Shown: positions 16,244 through 25,424, counted from the stretch's first letter. The stretch: DNA of 64,000 nucleotides from Agromyces sp. G08B096 (GCF_040267705.1 NZ_CP158374.1:186001-250000), one strand, 5' to 3'. Notes: generated from the letters alone by a model not told the origin. Numbers and translations: made by a program.

Positions 16244-16820
16244 CGAGCTCGTCGAGGGGCTTGCGCACCCGCGGGGCGACCTCGCGCTCGCGCAGGCCGT
16301 CGGGGAGCGATTCGACATGGCCGAGCACCCCGATGGCGGTGACGGAGACGACCTCGAGCGAGTCGTCGAGCTCGAACGCGTCGTGCAGTCGCTGGGCGTC
16401 GAATCCGCCCATCTGGTGGGTGTGCAGGCCCTCGTGCTGCGCCTGCACGGTGAGGTGCGCGACGGCCTGGCCGAGGTCGTAGCGGGCCCATGGGCGGGGC
16501 CGGCCCTCGGGGTCGACGGTCTCGGCGAGGTTCACGACCAGCACGGCGGCCGAGTCGGCCCAGGCCTGGTTGAAGCCCAGCAGCCCGTCGTGGATCTTGG
16601 CGAACGCGTCGGTGCCGCGCCGGGCGACGATGAACCGCCACGGCTGCACGTTGTTGGCGGAGGGAGCCCAGCGGGCGGCTTCGAACACCGTGCGGAGCGT
16701 CTCGGTCGGGACGACGGCGGTGGGGTCGTAGGCGCGGGGGCTCCAGCGCTCGACGAGGGCGGAGATGAGCGGGGCCTCGGTGTCGGCGGTCCGGTCGGTC
16801 AGTTCGGTGACGAGCGTCAT
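16227..16820 (-). CDS. nitroreductase-family FMN oxidoreductase
   Basis: A 197-residue nitroreductase-like protein. The FMN-binding signatures ALVERWSPRAYDP and AARWAPSANNVQPWRFI lie near residues 17-60, and VSVTAIGVLGHVESLP near the C-terminus. The family reduces nitro compounds, quinones or enones with NAD(P)H. The start MTLVTELT at 16820 is chosen because the upstream frame is antisense to the subtilase leader. It is divergent from the subtilase gene, with a 160-bp gap. Confidence 0.85.
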   Translation of the reverse strand: MTLVTELTDRTADTEAPLISALVERWSPRAYDPTAVVPTETLRTVFEAARWAPSANNVQPWRFIVARRGTDAFAKIHDGLLGFNQAWADSAAVLVVNLAETVDPEGRPRPWARYDLGQAVAHLTVQAQHEGLHTHQMGGFDAQRLHDAFELDDSLEVVSVTAIGVLGHVESLPDGLREREVAPRVRKPLDELVIVGE

Positions 16821-16980
16821 GGTGGTGCAGCTTTCTCGGATGAGTTCCAGGGTGCCGGGGCCCCATCGTCCCGATTCATTCAAACGCATCGAGCCTGAGG
16901 GTATTCCGCGCGAGCCCTTCCCCCCGAACAGGGGGTATGCCAGAGTGGCCGCACCGATCCACAGAGGGAAAGGACACTTG

Positions 16981-18780
16981 ATGCCACGGATGAGATCCAT
17001 CGCGGCAGCGTCGGCGATCGCACTCGCGATCACGGCGCTGGCGGCCTCCCCGGCCACCGCCACCACCGCCACCGAGGAGGACGCGAGCGGCACGCGCGAA
17101 TACGTCGTGCTGTTCGCCGAGGGAGCCTCCGCCGACGAGACCCGCGCCGCCGTCGAAGCCGCCGGCGGCACCATCGTCAGCGAGAACAGCGAAGTCGGCG
17201 TCGCCACCGTCGTGACCACCGAGGCGGGCTTCGCCGACGCGGCCGCCGCGCAGGCGGTCATCGAGGGCACCGCGCAGAACCGCGTGATCGCGGATGTGCC
17301 GGACGCCGCGCGCACGGGCAACGGCGAAGCCCGGAAGACCGACGCGGTCGAGCAGGAGACCCGGCAGTCGGCCGGCGCCCCCGCTGCGACCCAGCGCGGG
17401 CAGGGCCACGGCAACGGCAACGGCAACGGCAACGGCCACGGGCGCGGCAACCTCACCGCCGAGCCGCTCGCCGACCTGCAGTGGGACATGCAGCAGATCG
17501 GCGCCACCGTCGACGGCTCGTACAAGTGGGAGCAGGGCTCGAAGAAGGTGCGCGTGGGCATCCTCGACACCGGCGTCGACGGCACGCACCCCGACATCGC
17601 GCCGAACTTCGACGCCGAGCTCAGCCGCAACTTCACGGTCGACATCCCCTACGACGCCAACGGCGAGCCCGTCGACGGTGCGTGCGAGGAGGACCCCGAC
17701 GGCTCCTGCGAGGACCCCGCCGACGTCGATGAGAACGGGCACGGCACGCACGTGGCATCCACCATCGGCTCGCCGATCAACGGCATCGGCATCGCCGGCG
17801 TCGCGCCGAACGTCGACCTGGTGAACCTCCGTGCCGGTCAGGACTCCGGGTACTTCTTCCTGCAGCCGTCGGTCGACGCGCTGACCTACGCGGGCAAGAA
17901 CGGCATCGACGTGGTCAACATGAGCTACTACGTCGACCCGTGGCTGTTCAACTGTACGAGCCACCCGGCCGACTCGCCCGCCGACCAGCAGGAGCAGCAG
18001 ACGATCATCCAGGCGATGCAGCGGGCGCTCGACTACGCGCGCAACCGCGGCGTCACGCTGGTCGCGGCCGCCGGGAACGAGGCATCCGACTACACGAAGG
18101 TGCTCACCGACGGCGGCAGCCCCGACTTCGCCGACGTGCCGGGCGAGGTGGCGTACACGCGCGACCTGCTCGACCCCGAGTCGTGCGTGTCGATGCCGTC
18201 CGAGGCGGAGGGCGTCGTCTCGGTCTCGAGCACCGGTATCTCCGAGCGGAAGGCGTACTACTCCAACTACGGCAACGGCTACATCGATGTCGCGGCGCCC
18301 GGTGGCGACGTCTACGACACCGCGGACGACACCCGCGACGTCACCAAGGGCATCCTCGCCGCGTACCCCGCGGCACTGGCCGAGGCCGAGGGCGCGATCG
18401 ACGAGAACGGCGAGGTCGTGGTCGACTGGGCGGTGAAGAGCTGCGACGAGTCCGGCGAGACCTGCGCGTACTACCAGTACCTGCAGGGCACCTCGATGGC
18501 GTCGCCGCACGCGGCCGGCGTCGCCGCGCTCATCGTGAGCAAGTACGGTCTGCCCGACCTGCTGCGCGGCGGCAAGTACCTGCCCGCGCAGGTGGTCGAG
18601 GCGAAGCTCGCCCACAGCGCCGTCGACACGGCGTGCCCGGTTCCCGCCGAGTTCACCTACACCCGACACCTGCCGAATGGCACGACGGCGACCGCCACGC
18701 ACGTCTGCGAGGGCGGCGCGACGGACAACGGGTTCTACGGCGAGGGCATCATCAGCGCGACCCGCGCGATCGGCCGCTGA
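16981..18780 (+). CDS. secreted S8 subtilisin-like serine protease
   Basis: A 599-residue exported protease. The signal peptide (MPRMRSIAAASAIALAIT) is followed by an inhibitor-I9-like propeptide to about residue 110, then a low-complexity GNGNGNG linker near residues 142-155. The catalytic triad is Asp196 (ILDTGVDGTHPD), His254 (NGHGTHVAS) and Ser505 (GTSMASPHAAG), with oxyanion Asn366 (AAGNEASD). Several cysteines in the catalytic domain suggest disulfides. An AAAGGA ribosome site precedes the ATG. It stands alone and is closed by a strong hairpin terminator. It is probably a general extracellular protease. Confidence 0.92.
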   Translation: MPRMRSIAAASAIALAITALAASPATATTATEEDASGTREYVVLFAEGASADETRAAVEAAGGTIVSENSEVGVATVVTTEAGFADAAAAQAVIEGTAQNRVIADVPDAARTGNGEARKTDAVEQETRQSAGAPAATQRGQGHGNGNGNGNGHGRGNLTAEPLADLQWDMQQIGATVDGSYKWEQGSKKVRVGILDTGVDGTHPDIAPNFDAELSRNFTVDIPYDANGEPVDGACEEDPDGSCEDPADVDENGHGTHVASTIGSPINGIGIAGVAPNVDLVNLRAGQDSGYFFLQPSVDALTYAGKNGIDVVNMSYYVDPWLFNCTSHPADSPADQQEQQTIIQAMQRALDYARNRGVTLVAAAGNEASDYTKVLTDGGSPDFADVPGEVAYTRDLLDPESCVSMPSEAEGVVSVSSTGISERKAYYSNYGNGYIDVAAPGGDVYDTADDTRDVTKGILAAYPAALAEAEGAIDENGEVVVDWAVKSCDESGETCAYYQYLQGTSMASPHAAGVAALIVSKYGLPDLLRGGKYLPAQVVEAKLAHSAVDTACPVPAEFTYTRHLPNGTTATATHVCEGGATDNGFYGEGIISATRAIGR

Positions 18781-18789
18781 CGCGGCCAG

Positions 18790-18825
18790 GTGGGCGGATG
18801 CCGCGACTCGGCGGCATCCGCCCAC
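18790..18825. terminator. hairpin terminator of the subtilase gene
   Basis: A perfect 15-bp stem (GTGGGCGGATGCCGC with its complement) and six-base loop lie nine bases after the subtilase stop and before the convergent HA-repeat gene. The stem contains the GGATGCC/GGCATCC pair seen in other intergenic hairpins of this window. It probably acts on both strands. Confidence 0.8.
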
Positions 18826-18852
18826 CGTCGTGTCCGGACGGGCCCGTGACGC

Positions 18853-20847
18853 TCAGGCGCCCCGGCGGTCCCAGCCCGGCATGTTGTCGTCGAGCCACCG
18901 GCGGTGGTGGCTCCGCATGGGCAGGCCGTCGCGGCGACGCGCCCGGTCGATCCACTCCCTGAGCACGCGGTCGGCGTGCGCCCGCGCCTCCGGCGCCAGT
19001 CCGACGCCCGGCCACGGGGCGGCCGCCCGCGTCCGCGACCCGGGCGGGCGGATCCGCCCGGACCATCCCGGCAGGTGCGCGTCCAGCCACGCGATCCGGT
19101 TCGGCTGCAGCTCGCCGCGACGGCGGGCCGTCCGCTGGGCGTCGAGCCACGTGCCGAGCGCCCGGGCCCGCGGGCTGGTCGACCGCGGAGACGGCAGGCG
19201 ACCCGCGGCGGACGTGAACCGTTCGACCTCGATGGCCTGGGCGAGCCAGGCGGCGAGGCGGCTGTCGCGCCACTCGGGCACGTGCTCGTCGAGCCACGCG
19301 CAGCGGTCGGCGGCGAGGCGCCCGGTGCGCTGCGCGGCCCGCTGGTTCGCGAGCCACACACCGAGCTCGCGTTCGAGCTCGGACGTGCCCGCGGCGCGGG
19401 TCGGCAGGCGCCCGTGCTCGGCGCGGAAGTCGAGCAGGCGCTCGGCGGTGGCCCGCCACGTCGCGAGGTGGTGGTCGTGCCAGCCCGGCAGATGGCGCGA
19501 GAGCCAGGTGCGCCGGCTCTCGGGCAGCAGGCCCGCGGCCTCGAGGGAACGCTGCCGGCCGAGCCAGACCGCGAGCGTGCGGGCACCCGGCTCGGGGCTG
19601 CGCACCGTGGGCGGGTGGCCGTGCCGGATGATGAACGCGGCGGCGGCGCGGGCGCGCGAGCGCCAGGCGTCCTCCTCAGTGCTGGCCCAGCCGGGAAGCA
19701 GGCGGTCGAGGTCGGCGCGGCGGTTCGGCAGGAGCCGGCCGGCTCGGGCTGCGCTGCGCTGTCCCGCGAGCCACACGGCGAGCCGGCGTTCGCCCTCGGC
19801 CGCGGCGGCCGAGCGCGCCGGGAGCCGGCCGTGGGCCTGCAGGAACGCCGCGGTCTCCTCGAGCCGGTCGCGCCACCGCTCCTCGGCCGGGCCGCTCGGG
19901 TCCAGCCAGCCCGGGACCCGCTCGTCGAGGGCCGCGTGCGACGCCTGCGACAACGTGCCGCGCGCCGCTGCGGCGCGCTGGGCTGCGAGCCAGCGGGCGA
20001 GCCGCTGCTCGCCGGGACCGCCGTCGCGCGCCGGCAGGCGGCCCCAGCTGCGCGCGAAGCCGGCGACGGCGTCGGCCAGCTCCATCCACGCCGCGAGGCG
20101 GGCGTCGGCCCAGCCCGGGATGGCCTGCTCGAGCCACGCCGACTGCTCGGCCTCGAGCCGGCCGGCCGCCGCCGCAGCCCGCTGATCGCGCAGCCAGCGG
20201 GCGAGCCGTCGCTCGGACGCATCGCCGCTCGAGCGCGGCAGTCGGCGCTGCTCGGTCCGGAAGCGGGCGAGCGACTCGGCGACGAGGTACCAGGACTCGG
20301 CGGACGGCGAGCGCCAGTACGGCAGGTTCAGATCGAGCCAGGTCCGCCGGTCGTCCGACAGGCGGCCGGCGTCGTGCGCGCGGCGCTGCGTGCGCAGCCA
20401 CGTGCCGAGCCGGCGCACCTCGACATCGGCCGAGGTGGACGAGGGGTACGCGCCGTGCTCGGCCACGTACAGCCCCACGCGGACGGCGGCTGCGCGCCAC
20501 GCGTGGTCGGCCGGCCGGCGCCAGCTCGGCACCTCCGCGTCGAGCCACTCGGCGCGGGCTCGCGGCAGGCGGCCGCGGTGCGCGGCCTCCCGCTGGTACT
20601 TCACCCAGCGCGCGAGCCGGCGTTCCTCGGCGTCGGCTCCGGCGCCCGTGCCGGGCAGCCGGCCGTGCTCGCGGGCGAAGGCGGCGAACGCGTCGGCGCG
20701 GGCGAACCAGTCGGCCTCGGTCTCGACGGCGTACAGGCCGGCCCCCCAGGCGCCGGCGCCCTCGGGCACCCGCCACTCAGCATTCGCCACGCGCGTCACC
20801 GCGCCGACCTCCTCCACCGAGCCTGCACCGGTCATTCCGTCCCCCAT
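18853..20847 (-). CDS. protein of nine tandem helicase-associated (HA) repeats, no helicase core
   Basis: A 664-residue protein (660 if the second ATG at 20835, preceded by GGGGGA, is used) made almost entirely of repeats of about 66 residues. Each follows the plan W-x...F...HGRLP...E-R-x-LA-x-WL-x2-QR...G-x-L...R-x2-LD...LPGW, the pattern of the helicase-associated domain family. Eight repeats are complete and the ninth, at the C-terminus, is diverged. There is no Walker A, DEAD-box or nuclease motif. HA domains in full helicases are thought to bind nucleic acid, so DNA or RNA binding is the inference. It is convergent with the subtilase and lies upstream of the flagellar cluster. Confidence 0.8.
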   Translation of the reverse strand: MGDGMTGAGSVEEVGAVTRVANAEWRVPEGAGAWGAGLYAVETEADWFARADAFAAFAREHGRLPGTGAGADAEERRLARWVKYQREAAHRGRLPRARAEWLDAEVPSWRRPADHAWRAAAVRVGLYVAEHGAYPSSTSADVEVRRLGTWLRTQRRAHDAGRLSDDRRTWLDLNLPYWRSPSAESWYLVAESLARFRTEQRRLPRSSGDASERRLARWLRDQRAAAAAGRLEAEQSAWLEQAIPGWADARLAAWMELADAVAGFARSWGRLPARDGGPGEQRLARWLAAQRAAAARGTLSQASHAALDERVPGWLDPSGPAEERWRDRLEETAAFLQAHGRLPARSAAAAEGERRLAVWLAGQRSAARAGRLLPNRRADLDRLLPGWASTEEDAWRSRARAAAAFIIRHGHPPTVRSPEPGARTLAVWLGRQRSLEAAGLLPESRRTWLSRHLPGWHDHHLATWRATAERLLDFRAEHGRLPTRAAGTSELERELGVWLANQRAAQRTGRLAADRCAWLDEHVPEWRDSRLAAWLAQAIEVERFTSAAGRLPSPRSTSPRARALGTWLDAQRTARRRGELQPNRIAWLDAHLPGWSGRIRPPGSRTRAAAPWPGVGLAPEARAHADRVLREWIDRARRRDGLPMRSHHRRWLDDNMPGWDRRGA

Positions 20848-21260
20848 CGGTCGCCTCGCCGCAACCCGTCGCGGCCGCCGGCCGCGACTTGGGCGGAGAT
20901 CCGCCCCCCGACGGATCTCCGCACGACCGCCGGCAACCCCCCGGAGAAGAGGCGATTCCCCGCTTGCGCGACAGCTGTCGTGATTCTCACAGCGTTGATT
21001 CAGGAAGCACAACAGGCCCGAGAAGGGGGGTGACGGATCCGCATCGCGTTCCGCGCGCGACGGGGCCGACTTCCGCGGAATCACGCGGATCGCCGGGGGA
21101 TGCCGGGTGGATGTCATCGCATCAAAACACCCCCGAAAGGGGGGTCGTCCCGATCGCGGCGTGTCGCCGTGGCGGGGCGTCGGACGGCCCTCGAGCGGTC
21201 GGCCCCGGCTCGCTCCGCCGCGTCGCCCGGAGACCCGCCGGGCATCGCGCGAACGCTCGA
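20848..21260. other. 413-bp gap with no gene
   Basis: Open frames here are overlaps of GC-rich shadows. The gap holds the leader of the HA-repeat gene, a perfect 12-bp palindrome CGACAGCTGTCG at 20969-20980 in an unusually AT-richer patch (20975-21015), and the terminator-like hairpin at 21129-21145. The palindrome may be a regulator site for the HA-repeat gene; no promoter is clear. Confidence 0.5.
21129..21145 (-). terminator. intrinsic terminator of the DGPA-motif gene
   Basis: Read on the minus strand, an ACCCCC/GGGGGT stem with a five-base loop is followed by GTTTTGAT. It lies 116 bp after the stop of the minus-strand gene at 21261. This is one of the few hairpins here with a T-rich tail. 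Confidence 0.55.
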
Positions 21261-21977
21261 TCAGTCGTGCCAGACGTCCGGCCAGGCGAGCGCGAGACGC
21301 CAGCTCAGCTCGCTCTCCGGCCAGCGCCGGACGAACGCGGCGACGCGCCGGTGGTCGCCCGCAGCCATCCACGGCTCCTCGAGCCGGGCCGGCCCGCCGC
21401 GGCGCCGCGCGAGCCGCCCCGACGCCTCCGCCCGCGAGCGCAGCTCGAGCCGTTCGAGCACCTCGGCAGGCGACGCGGCCTCCACGCCATGCTCGAACCA
21501 GCGGGAACGCTCGGGCTGCGAGGCATCCTCGATCGCCGGGCCGTCGACCCGGTGCAGCCGTGGCCCCGTCGCCGACTCCTCGTAGTGGCGCCGCTCGCCG
21601 GTGCCGAGCACCCGCAGGCGCTGGTAGCCGCCGCAGGCGTGCCGCTCCGGGCGGCCGCGCCCGTCGAGCAGGCGGGTCTCCTCCACACCGCCCGACGTGA
21701 CCCACTGCTCCGCCCGGACCCGGCCGTCGGCGTCGAGCCATCGGAGGCAGCCGGCCGCATCCTGACCGTCGAAGACGAGCGGCACCGTCGGATCGTGCTC
21801 GGGCGACGGGATGCGGCGGCCGAACAGCCACGCCTCGCGGACGCTCAGGCGCTCGACCGCCCATCCGCGGGCACGATGGCGTTCGCCGCGGCGCCAGTAC
21901 GAGACGCCGTCCGGATGCCGGTGTCGTTCGGTCCAGCCCTCGACGGGATGCGGACGGAGGGGGGTGGTCGGGTTCAC
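21261..21977 (-). CDS. hypothetical protein with HRxDGPA-type motif
   Basis: A 238-residue protein starting at GTG 21977 behind GAGGAG. It holds an LHRVDGPAIE...RWFEHGVE segment near residues 144-170, resembling the HRxDGPA / W-x2-G-x repeat of small phage- and toxin-associated proteins. Earlier WTERHRHPDGVSYWRRGERHRARGW repeats the theme more loosely. It is rich in Arg, Trp and Glu, with no signal peptide or membrane helix. I do not recognise a function. It stands between the HA-repeat gene and the flagellar cluster, transcribed away from the latter. Confidence 0.6.
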   Translation of the reverse strand: MNPTTPLRPHPVEGWTERHRHPDGVSYWRRGERHRARGWAVERLSVREAWLFGRRIPSPEHDPTVPLVFDGQDAAGCLRWLDADGRVRAEQWVTSGGVEETRLLDGRGRPERHACGGYQRLRVLGTGERRHYEESATGPRLHRVDGPAIEDASQPERSRWFEHGVEAASPAEVLERLELRSRAEASGRLARRRGGPARLEEPWMAAGDHRRVAAFVRRWPESELSWRLALAWPDVWHD

Positions 21978-22183
21978 GGGCGGGGGCTCCTCGGGTGGGC
22001 GCCGTCGGGGGAGGACGGACGCAGGGCGACCGGCGATCGGGCGGCCGCGCGCGGGGGTTCGCGGGCGGCCGGCCGAAGGCGCCGGGGGGTGCGTGATCGG
22101 GTGTTCGGGGGCGGGGCCGGTGCGTCCCCCGTTCGGCGGACCGAGCGGGGCGCACTCACACCATGCGCGGACACGTTCCGGCG

Positions 22184-22213
22184 CTTACCACCGGGCCGTC
22201 GACGACCGATGGT
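22184..22213 (+). promoter_or_regulatory. weak sigma-28-type promoter candidate for flgN-flgK-flgL-fliW
   Basis: CTTACC and CCGATGGT are 16 bp apart, 47 bp before the flgN ATG. They resemble the four stronger flagellar promoters (CTAACG/C, 15 bp, CCGAyAGT) but differ at one -35 base and in the -10, and have one extra spacer base. It is plausible because this operon otherwise has no recognisable promoter. Confidence 0.4.
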
Positions 22214-22260
22214 GAACACCGGCGGGACGAGCCCGCCGCACGAGCGCGGAAGGAGCCGGG

Positions 22261-22737
22261 ATGGGCCTGCACGAGCTGTCCGCCGTCCTGTGGCGCGAAC
22301 GCGAGCTGCTCGACGTGCTGCTCTACAAGCTCGACGTCGAACGGCTGCTCCTCGCGACCGACCGGCACCGGTGGCTCGGACGAGCGGCGCACGAGATCGC
22401 CTACGTCACCGACCGGCTGAAGGAGGTCGGCCTGGCGCGGGCGGTGGAGTCCGGCGAGGCTGCCGAGGAGCTCGGCGTCGGTGCCGACGCCACGCTCCGG
22501 GAACTCGCCGAGGCCACCGAGGATCCCGTATGGCGGGACATCCTCGAAGCCCACCTCGCGGCGCTCCGCGACGTGACCGCCGAGATCGCGGCCCTCCGCG
22601 ACGCCAACGAGCTGCTGCTGCGCCGCACCGCGACGACCGCGCCGCCCGGTGGCCGGCCGGCCGGCCACGACACCTACGACGCATCCGGCCGGACCCGCGT
22701 CGCCCACGCCGCCACGCTCGTCGACGAGGAGACCTGA
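22261..22737 (+). CDS. flgN: FlgN-type flagellar export chaperone
   Basis: A 158-residue, mostly helical protein. It starts GLHELSAVLWRERELLDVLLYKL and has LRELAEATEDP...LEAHLAALRDVTAEI, the long heptad-like helices of FlgN. The family binds the C-termini of FlgK and FlgL in the cytoplasm and delivers them to the export gate. It is placed directly before flgK with a two-base gap, and GGAAGGAG precedes the ATG. The assignment rests on helical character plus context, since FlgN is poorly conserved. Confidence 0.85.
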   Translation: MGLHELSAVLWRERELLDVLLYKLDVERLLLATDRHRWLGRAAHEIAYVTDRLKEVGLARAVESGEAAEELGVGADATLRELAEATEDPVWRDILEAHLAALRDVTAEIAALRDANELLLRRTATTAPPGGRPAGHDTYDASGRTRVAHAATLVDEET

Positions 22738-22739
22738 CC

Positions 22740-24155
22740 ATGAGCACCTTCGCCGGACTCACCACGAGCTACACCGGCCTCTCCGCCGCCCGGGCGGCCA
22801 TCGAGCTCGCCGGCCAGAACATCACCAACGTGCACACGCCGGGCTACACCCGGCAGCGGGTCGACCTGTCGGCCAACCCCGCGCTCGGCACCGTCGGCGT
22901 GCTCGCGCTGCCCCGGAGTGGCGCGGGCCAGGGGGTCACCGTCACGGGGATCAGCCGGCTCGCCGACGACCTGCTCACCGCGTCGGTGCGCACCGCGTCG
23001 GCGGCCGCCGGCTACCACGCGAGCCGCTCGGACCTGCTCGCCCAGCTCGAGGACGGACTGCACGAGCCCGGCGCGAACGGGCTCTCGGCGCAGCTGCAGG
23101 AGTTCTGGGCGTCCTGGCAGGACCTGGGCAACGCCGCGGGCGACGGGGCCGCCGCCGCCGTCGTCATCGAGGAGGCCACCGCTCTCGCCTCCCGCATCGG
23201 CGAGGGCTACCGTGCCGTCGCCGACCAGTGGAAGGCGGCACGCGCCGATGCCGCCGCGATGGTCGAGGACGTGAACCAGGCCGCCGCGCGCGTGGCCGAG
23301 CTGAACGACGTCATCCGCCGCACCTCGCTCGGCGGCGGCTCGGTCAACGAGCTCCTCGACGAGCGCGACCGGGTCGCGGGCGACCTCGCCGCGCTCGCCG
23401 GCGGCGTGGTGCACGACCGCGGCGACGGCACGGTCGACGTCCTCGTGGCGGGCAACCCCGTCGTCGCGGGAACCGTCGCTCACCGTGTCGCCCTCGCCGG
23501 GCCGACGACCCCCGGCGGCGGTCCGGTGCAGCTCGAGTGGGAGCGCCGACCCGGTACGCCGATCGCCCTCGACGGCGGAGCGCTCGCCGGCACCGTCTCG
23601 ATGCTCGCGCCCGCCTCCGGCGGATCGGGCGGCCCGCTCGCCGAGGCGCTCGCCTCGTACGACGCGTTCGCCACGACCCTCGCCGCGCAGGTCAACGCCG
23701 TGCACCGCCAAGGCGTCACCACGACCGGCGCGACCGGGCTCGACTTCTTCGCCACCGACCCCGCGCTGCCGCCCGCCCTCGGCCTGCGGGTGGTGCCGAC
23801 GGGCGCCGACGGCATCGCCGCCGCCGCCCCGGGCGCCGGAGCCCTCGACGGCTCCAACGCCGACCGCATCGCCCAGCTCGCGAAGGGCGCCGGGTCGCCC
23901 GACGCCGTCTGGTCGGCGTTCGTCGCCCGCGTCGGCGTCACCGCCGGCGCCGAGCACGACCGCGCCGCGGTCACCGAACTGGGCCGGGCGAGCGCCCTCG
24001 CCCGGCAGCTGTCGACCTCGTCGGTCGACCTCGACGAGGAGAACCTCAACCTCGTCGCCGCCCAGACCGCGTACCAGGGAGCGGCACGGGTGTTCACCGC
24101 GATCGACGAGATGCTCGACGTCCTCGTCAACCGCACCGGCCTGGTCGGGAGGTAG
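22740..24155 (+). CDS. flgK: flagellar hook-associated protein 1
   Basis: A 471-residue FlgK. The conserved N-terminus reads TSYTGLSAARAAIELAGQNITNVHTPGYTRQRV. The C-terminal coiled segment reads SVDLDEENLNLVAAQTAYQGAARVFTAIDEMLDVLVN. It forms the junction between hook and filament with FlgL. The ATG at 22740 follows GGAG inside the end of flgN. The central domain is shorter than that of enteric FlgK, as is usual in Gram-positives. Confidence 0.95.
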   Translation: MSTFAGLTTSYTGLSAARAAIELAGQNITNVHTPGYTRQRVDLSANPALGTVGVLALPRSGAGQGVTVTGISRLADDLLTASVRTASAAAGYHASRSDLLAQLEDGLHEPGANGLSAQLQEFWASWQDLGNAAGDGAAAAVVIEEATALASRIGEGYRAVADQWKAARADAAAMVEDVNQAAARVAELNDVIRRTSLGGGSVNELLDERDRVAGDLAALAGGVVHDRGDGTVDVLVAGNPVVAGTVAHRVALAGPTTPGGGPVQLEWERRPGTPIALDGGALAGTVSMLAPASGGSGGPLAEALASYDAFATTLAAQVNAVHRQGVTTTGATGLDFFATDPALPPALGLRVVPTGADGIAAAAPGAGALDGSNADRIAQLAKGAGSPDAVWSAFVARVGVTAGAEHDRAAVTELGRASALARQLSTSSVDLDEENLNLVAAQTAYQGAARVFTAIDEMLDVLVNRTGLVGR

Positions 24156-24161
24156 GAGCCC

Positions 24162-25043
24162 ATGATCCAGCGAGTCACCAGCACCACGATGATGCAGGCG
24201 TCGATGCGCAACCTGCAGTCGGCCACCGCCCAGCTGGCGCGCGCGCAGGAGCGCGCCTCCGGGTTCCAGGCGATCACGCGGCCCTCCGACGATCCGGCAG
24301 CCACCGCCGCCGCGATCGGCGTGCGCGGAGCGCAGCGGGCGAACGCCCAGTACGCCCGCAACATCCAGGATGGGAACGGCTGGTTGAGCACGATCGATTC
24401 CGCCCTCGACAGCACCACCAAGCTGCTGCAGCGGGCGCGCGACCTCACCCTGCAGGGCGCGAACGACGGCGCGATGTCGCCCACGCAGAAGGAGGCGATC
24501 GCGGCCGAGATCGAGTCGATCCGCGACCTGCTGCTCGCCCAGTCGAACACGAGCTACCTCGGCCGCTCGGTCTTCGCGGGCACCTCCGACGCCGGGCACG
24601 CGTTCGCCGCCGACTACTCCTTCACCGGCGGGCTCGGATCGGTCGAGCGCCGCATCGACGACGGCACCACGGTCCGCGTCGACGTCGACGGGTCGGAGGT
24701 GTTCGGCACGGGCGCCGCGTCGGCGTTCGCGACGCTCGACCGCATCGCGGCCGACCTCCGCGGCGGCGGCGACGTCCGCGCCAACCTCGCCGCCCTCGAC
24801 GGCCACCGGGAGGCCGTGCTCCGCGTCCACGCGGGCGTCGGCGCCCGGCACGGCACCGTGCTCGCCGCCGTCGACCGCAACCTCGGCGACAAGATCGGGC
24901 TCGAGGCCGCCCGGTCGAGCCTCGAGGACCTCGACGTGGCCGAGGTCGCCATCGAGCTGTCGATGCGCGAGGTCGGGCACCAGGCGGCGCTCGCCGCGAC
25001 GGCCCGCGCGGTGCGGCCGACGCTCATGGACTACCTGGCATGA
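24162..25043 (+). CDS. flgL: flagellar hook-associated protein 3
   Basis: A 293-residue FlgL. The flagellin-like N-terminus has RNLQSATAQLARAQERASGFQAITRPSDDPAATAAAI, and the C-terminus has LEDLDVAEVAIELSMREV. It joins FlgK to the filament. The ATG is six bases after flgK with an AGGAG site, and its stop overlaps the fliW start. Confidence 0.95.
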   Translation: MIQRVTSTTMMQASMRNLQSATAQLARAQERASGFQAITRPSDDPAATAAAIGVRGAQRANAQYARNIQDGNGWLSTIDSALDSTTKLLQRARDLTLQGANDGAMSPTQKEAIAAEIESIRDLLLAQSNTSYLGRSVFAGTSDAGHAFAADYSFTGGLGSVERRIDDGTTVRVDVDGSEVFGTGAASAFATLDRIAADLRGGGDVRANLAALDGHREAVLRVHAGVGARHGTVLAAVDRNLGDKIGLEAARSSLEDLDVAEVAIELSMREVGHQAALAATARAVRPTLMDYLA

Positions 25044-25411
25044 CCCGCCTCGACTTCCTGGCGCCGCCGTACGGGTTCACCTCGACGGCGTTCGAGCTCG
25101 TCGCGGTCGGCGGCTCCGACGGGCTCGCCGCCCTCCGCGAGGCGGCGGGCAGTGCGCGGCTGTTCGTGCTCGAGGCGGCCCGGCACCTGCCGTCGTACCG
25201 CCCCGAGCTGCCCGCGATCGACGTCGAGGAGCTCGGCGGCCGGGAAGGCCTCGCGCTCTACCTCGTGGTGAACCCGTCGGGCGAGGCGATCACGGTGAAC
25301 CTCGCCGCCCCGATCCTGGTCGCCGCCGACGGGCGAGCGCGCCAGGTCATCCTCGACCGCGGCGGCTGGCCGATGCGGATGCCCCTCGCCGAGGTGCTCG
25401 CGGCCGCGTAG
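25040..25411 (+). CDS. fliW: flagellar assembly factor FliW
   Basis: A 123-residue FliW. Conserved pieces are the hydrophobic start DFLAPPYGF, LYLVVNPSGEAITVNLAAPILV and the C-terminal AADGRARQVILD. In other bacteria FliW binds CsrA and relieves its repression of flagellin translation, and is itself titrated by free flagellin. The ATG overlaps the flgL stop (ATGA). It is convergent with csrA, only 13 bp away, so both partners of the switch are encoded tail to tail. Confidence 0.92.
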   Translation: MTRLDFLAPPYGFTSTAFELVAVGGSDGLAALREAAGSARLFVLEAARHLPSYRPELPAIDVEELGGREGLALYLVVNPSGEAITVNLAAPILVAADGRARQVILDRGGWPMRMPLAEVLAAA

Positions 25412-25424
25412 CCGGCCGGACGGG

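Noticed and set aside
17407-17440. Tandem AACGGC repeat as a possible CRISPR or mobile-element signal
   Set aside because: It is an in-frame Gly-Asn linker of the subtilase; no spacer structure or other repeat copies exist.
20848-22155. Upstream extension of the HA-repeat reading frame (about 435 extra codons)
   Set aside because: The extension is low-complexity Arg/Pro/Ala, overlaps the DGPA-motif gene and shows no repeat pattern; the repeats start near 20780.
22674-24980. 768-codon minus-strand open frame
   Set aside because: It is antisense to flgK and flgL, which carry unmistakable axial-protein signatures.
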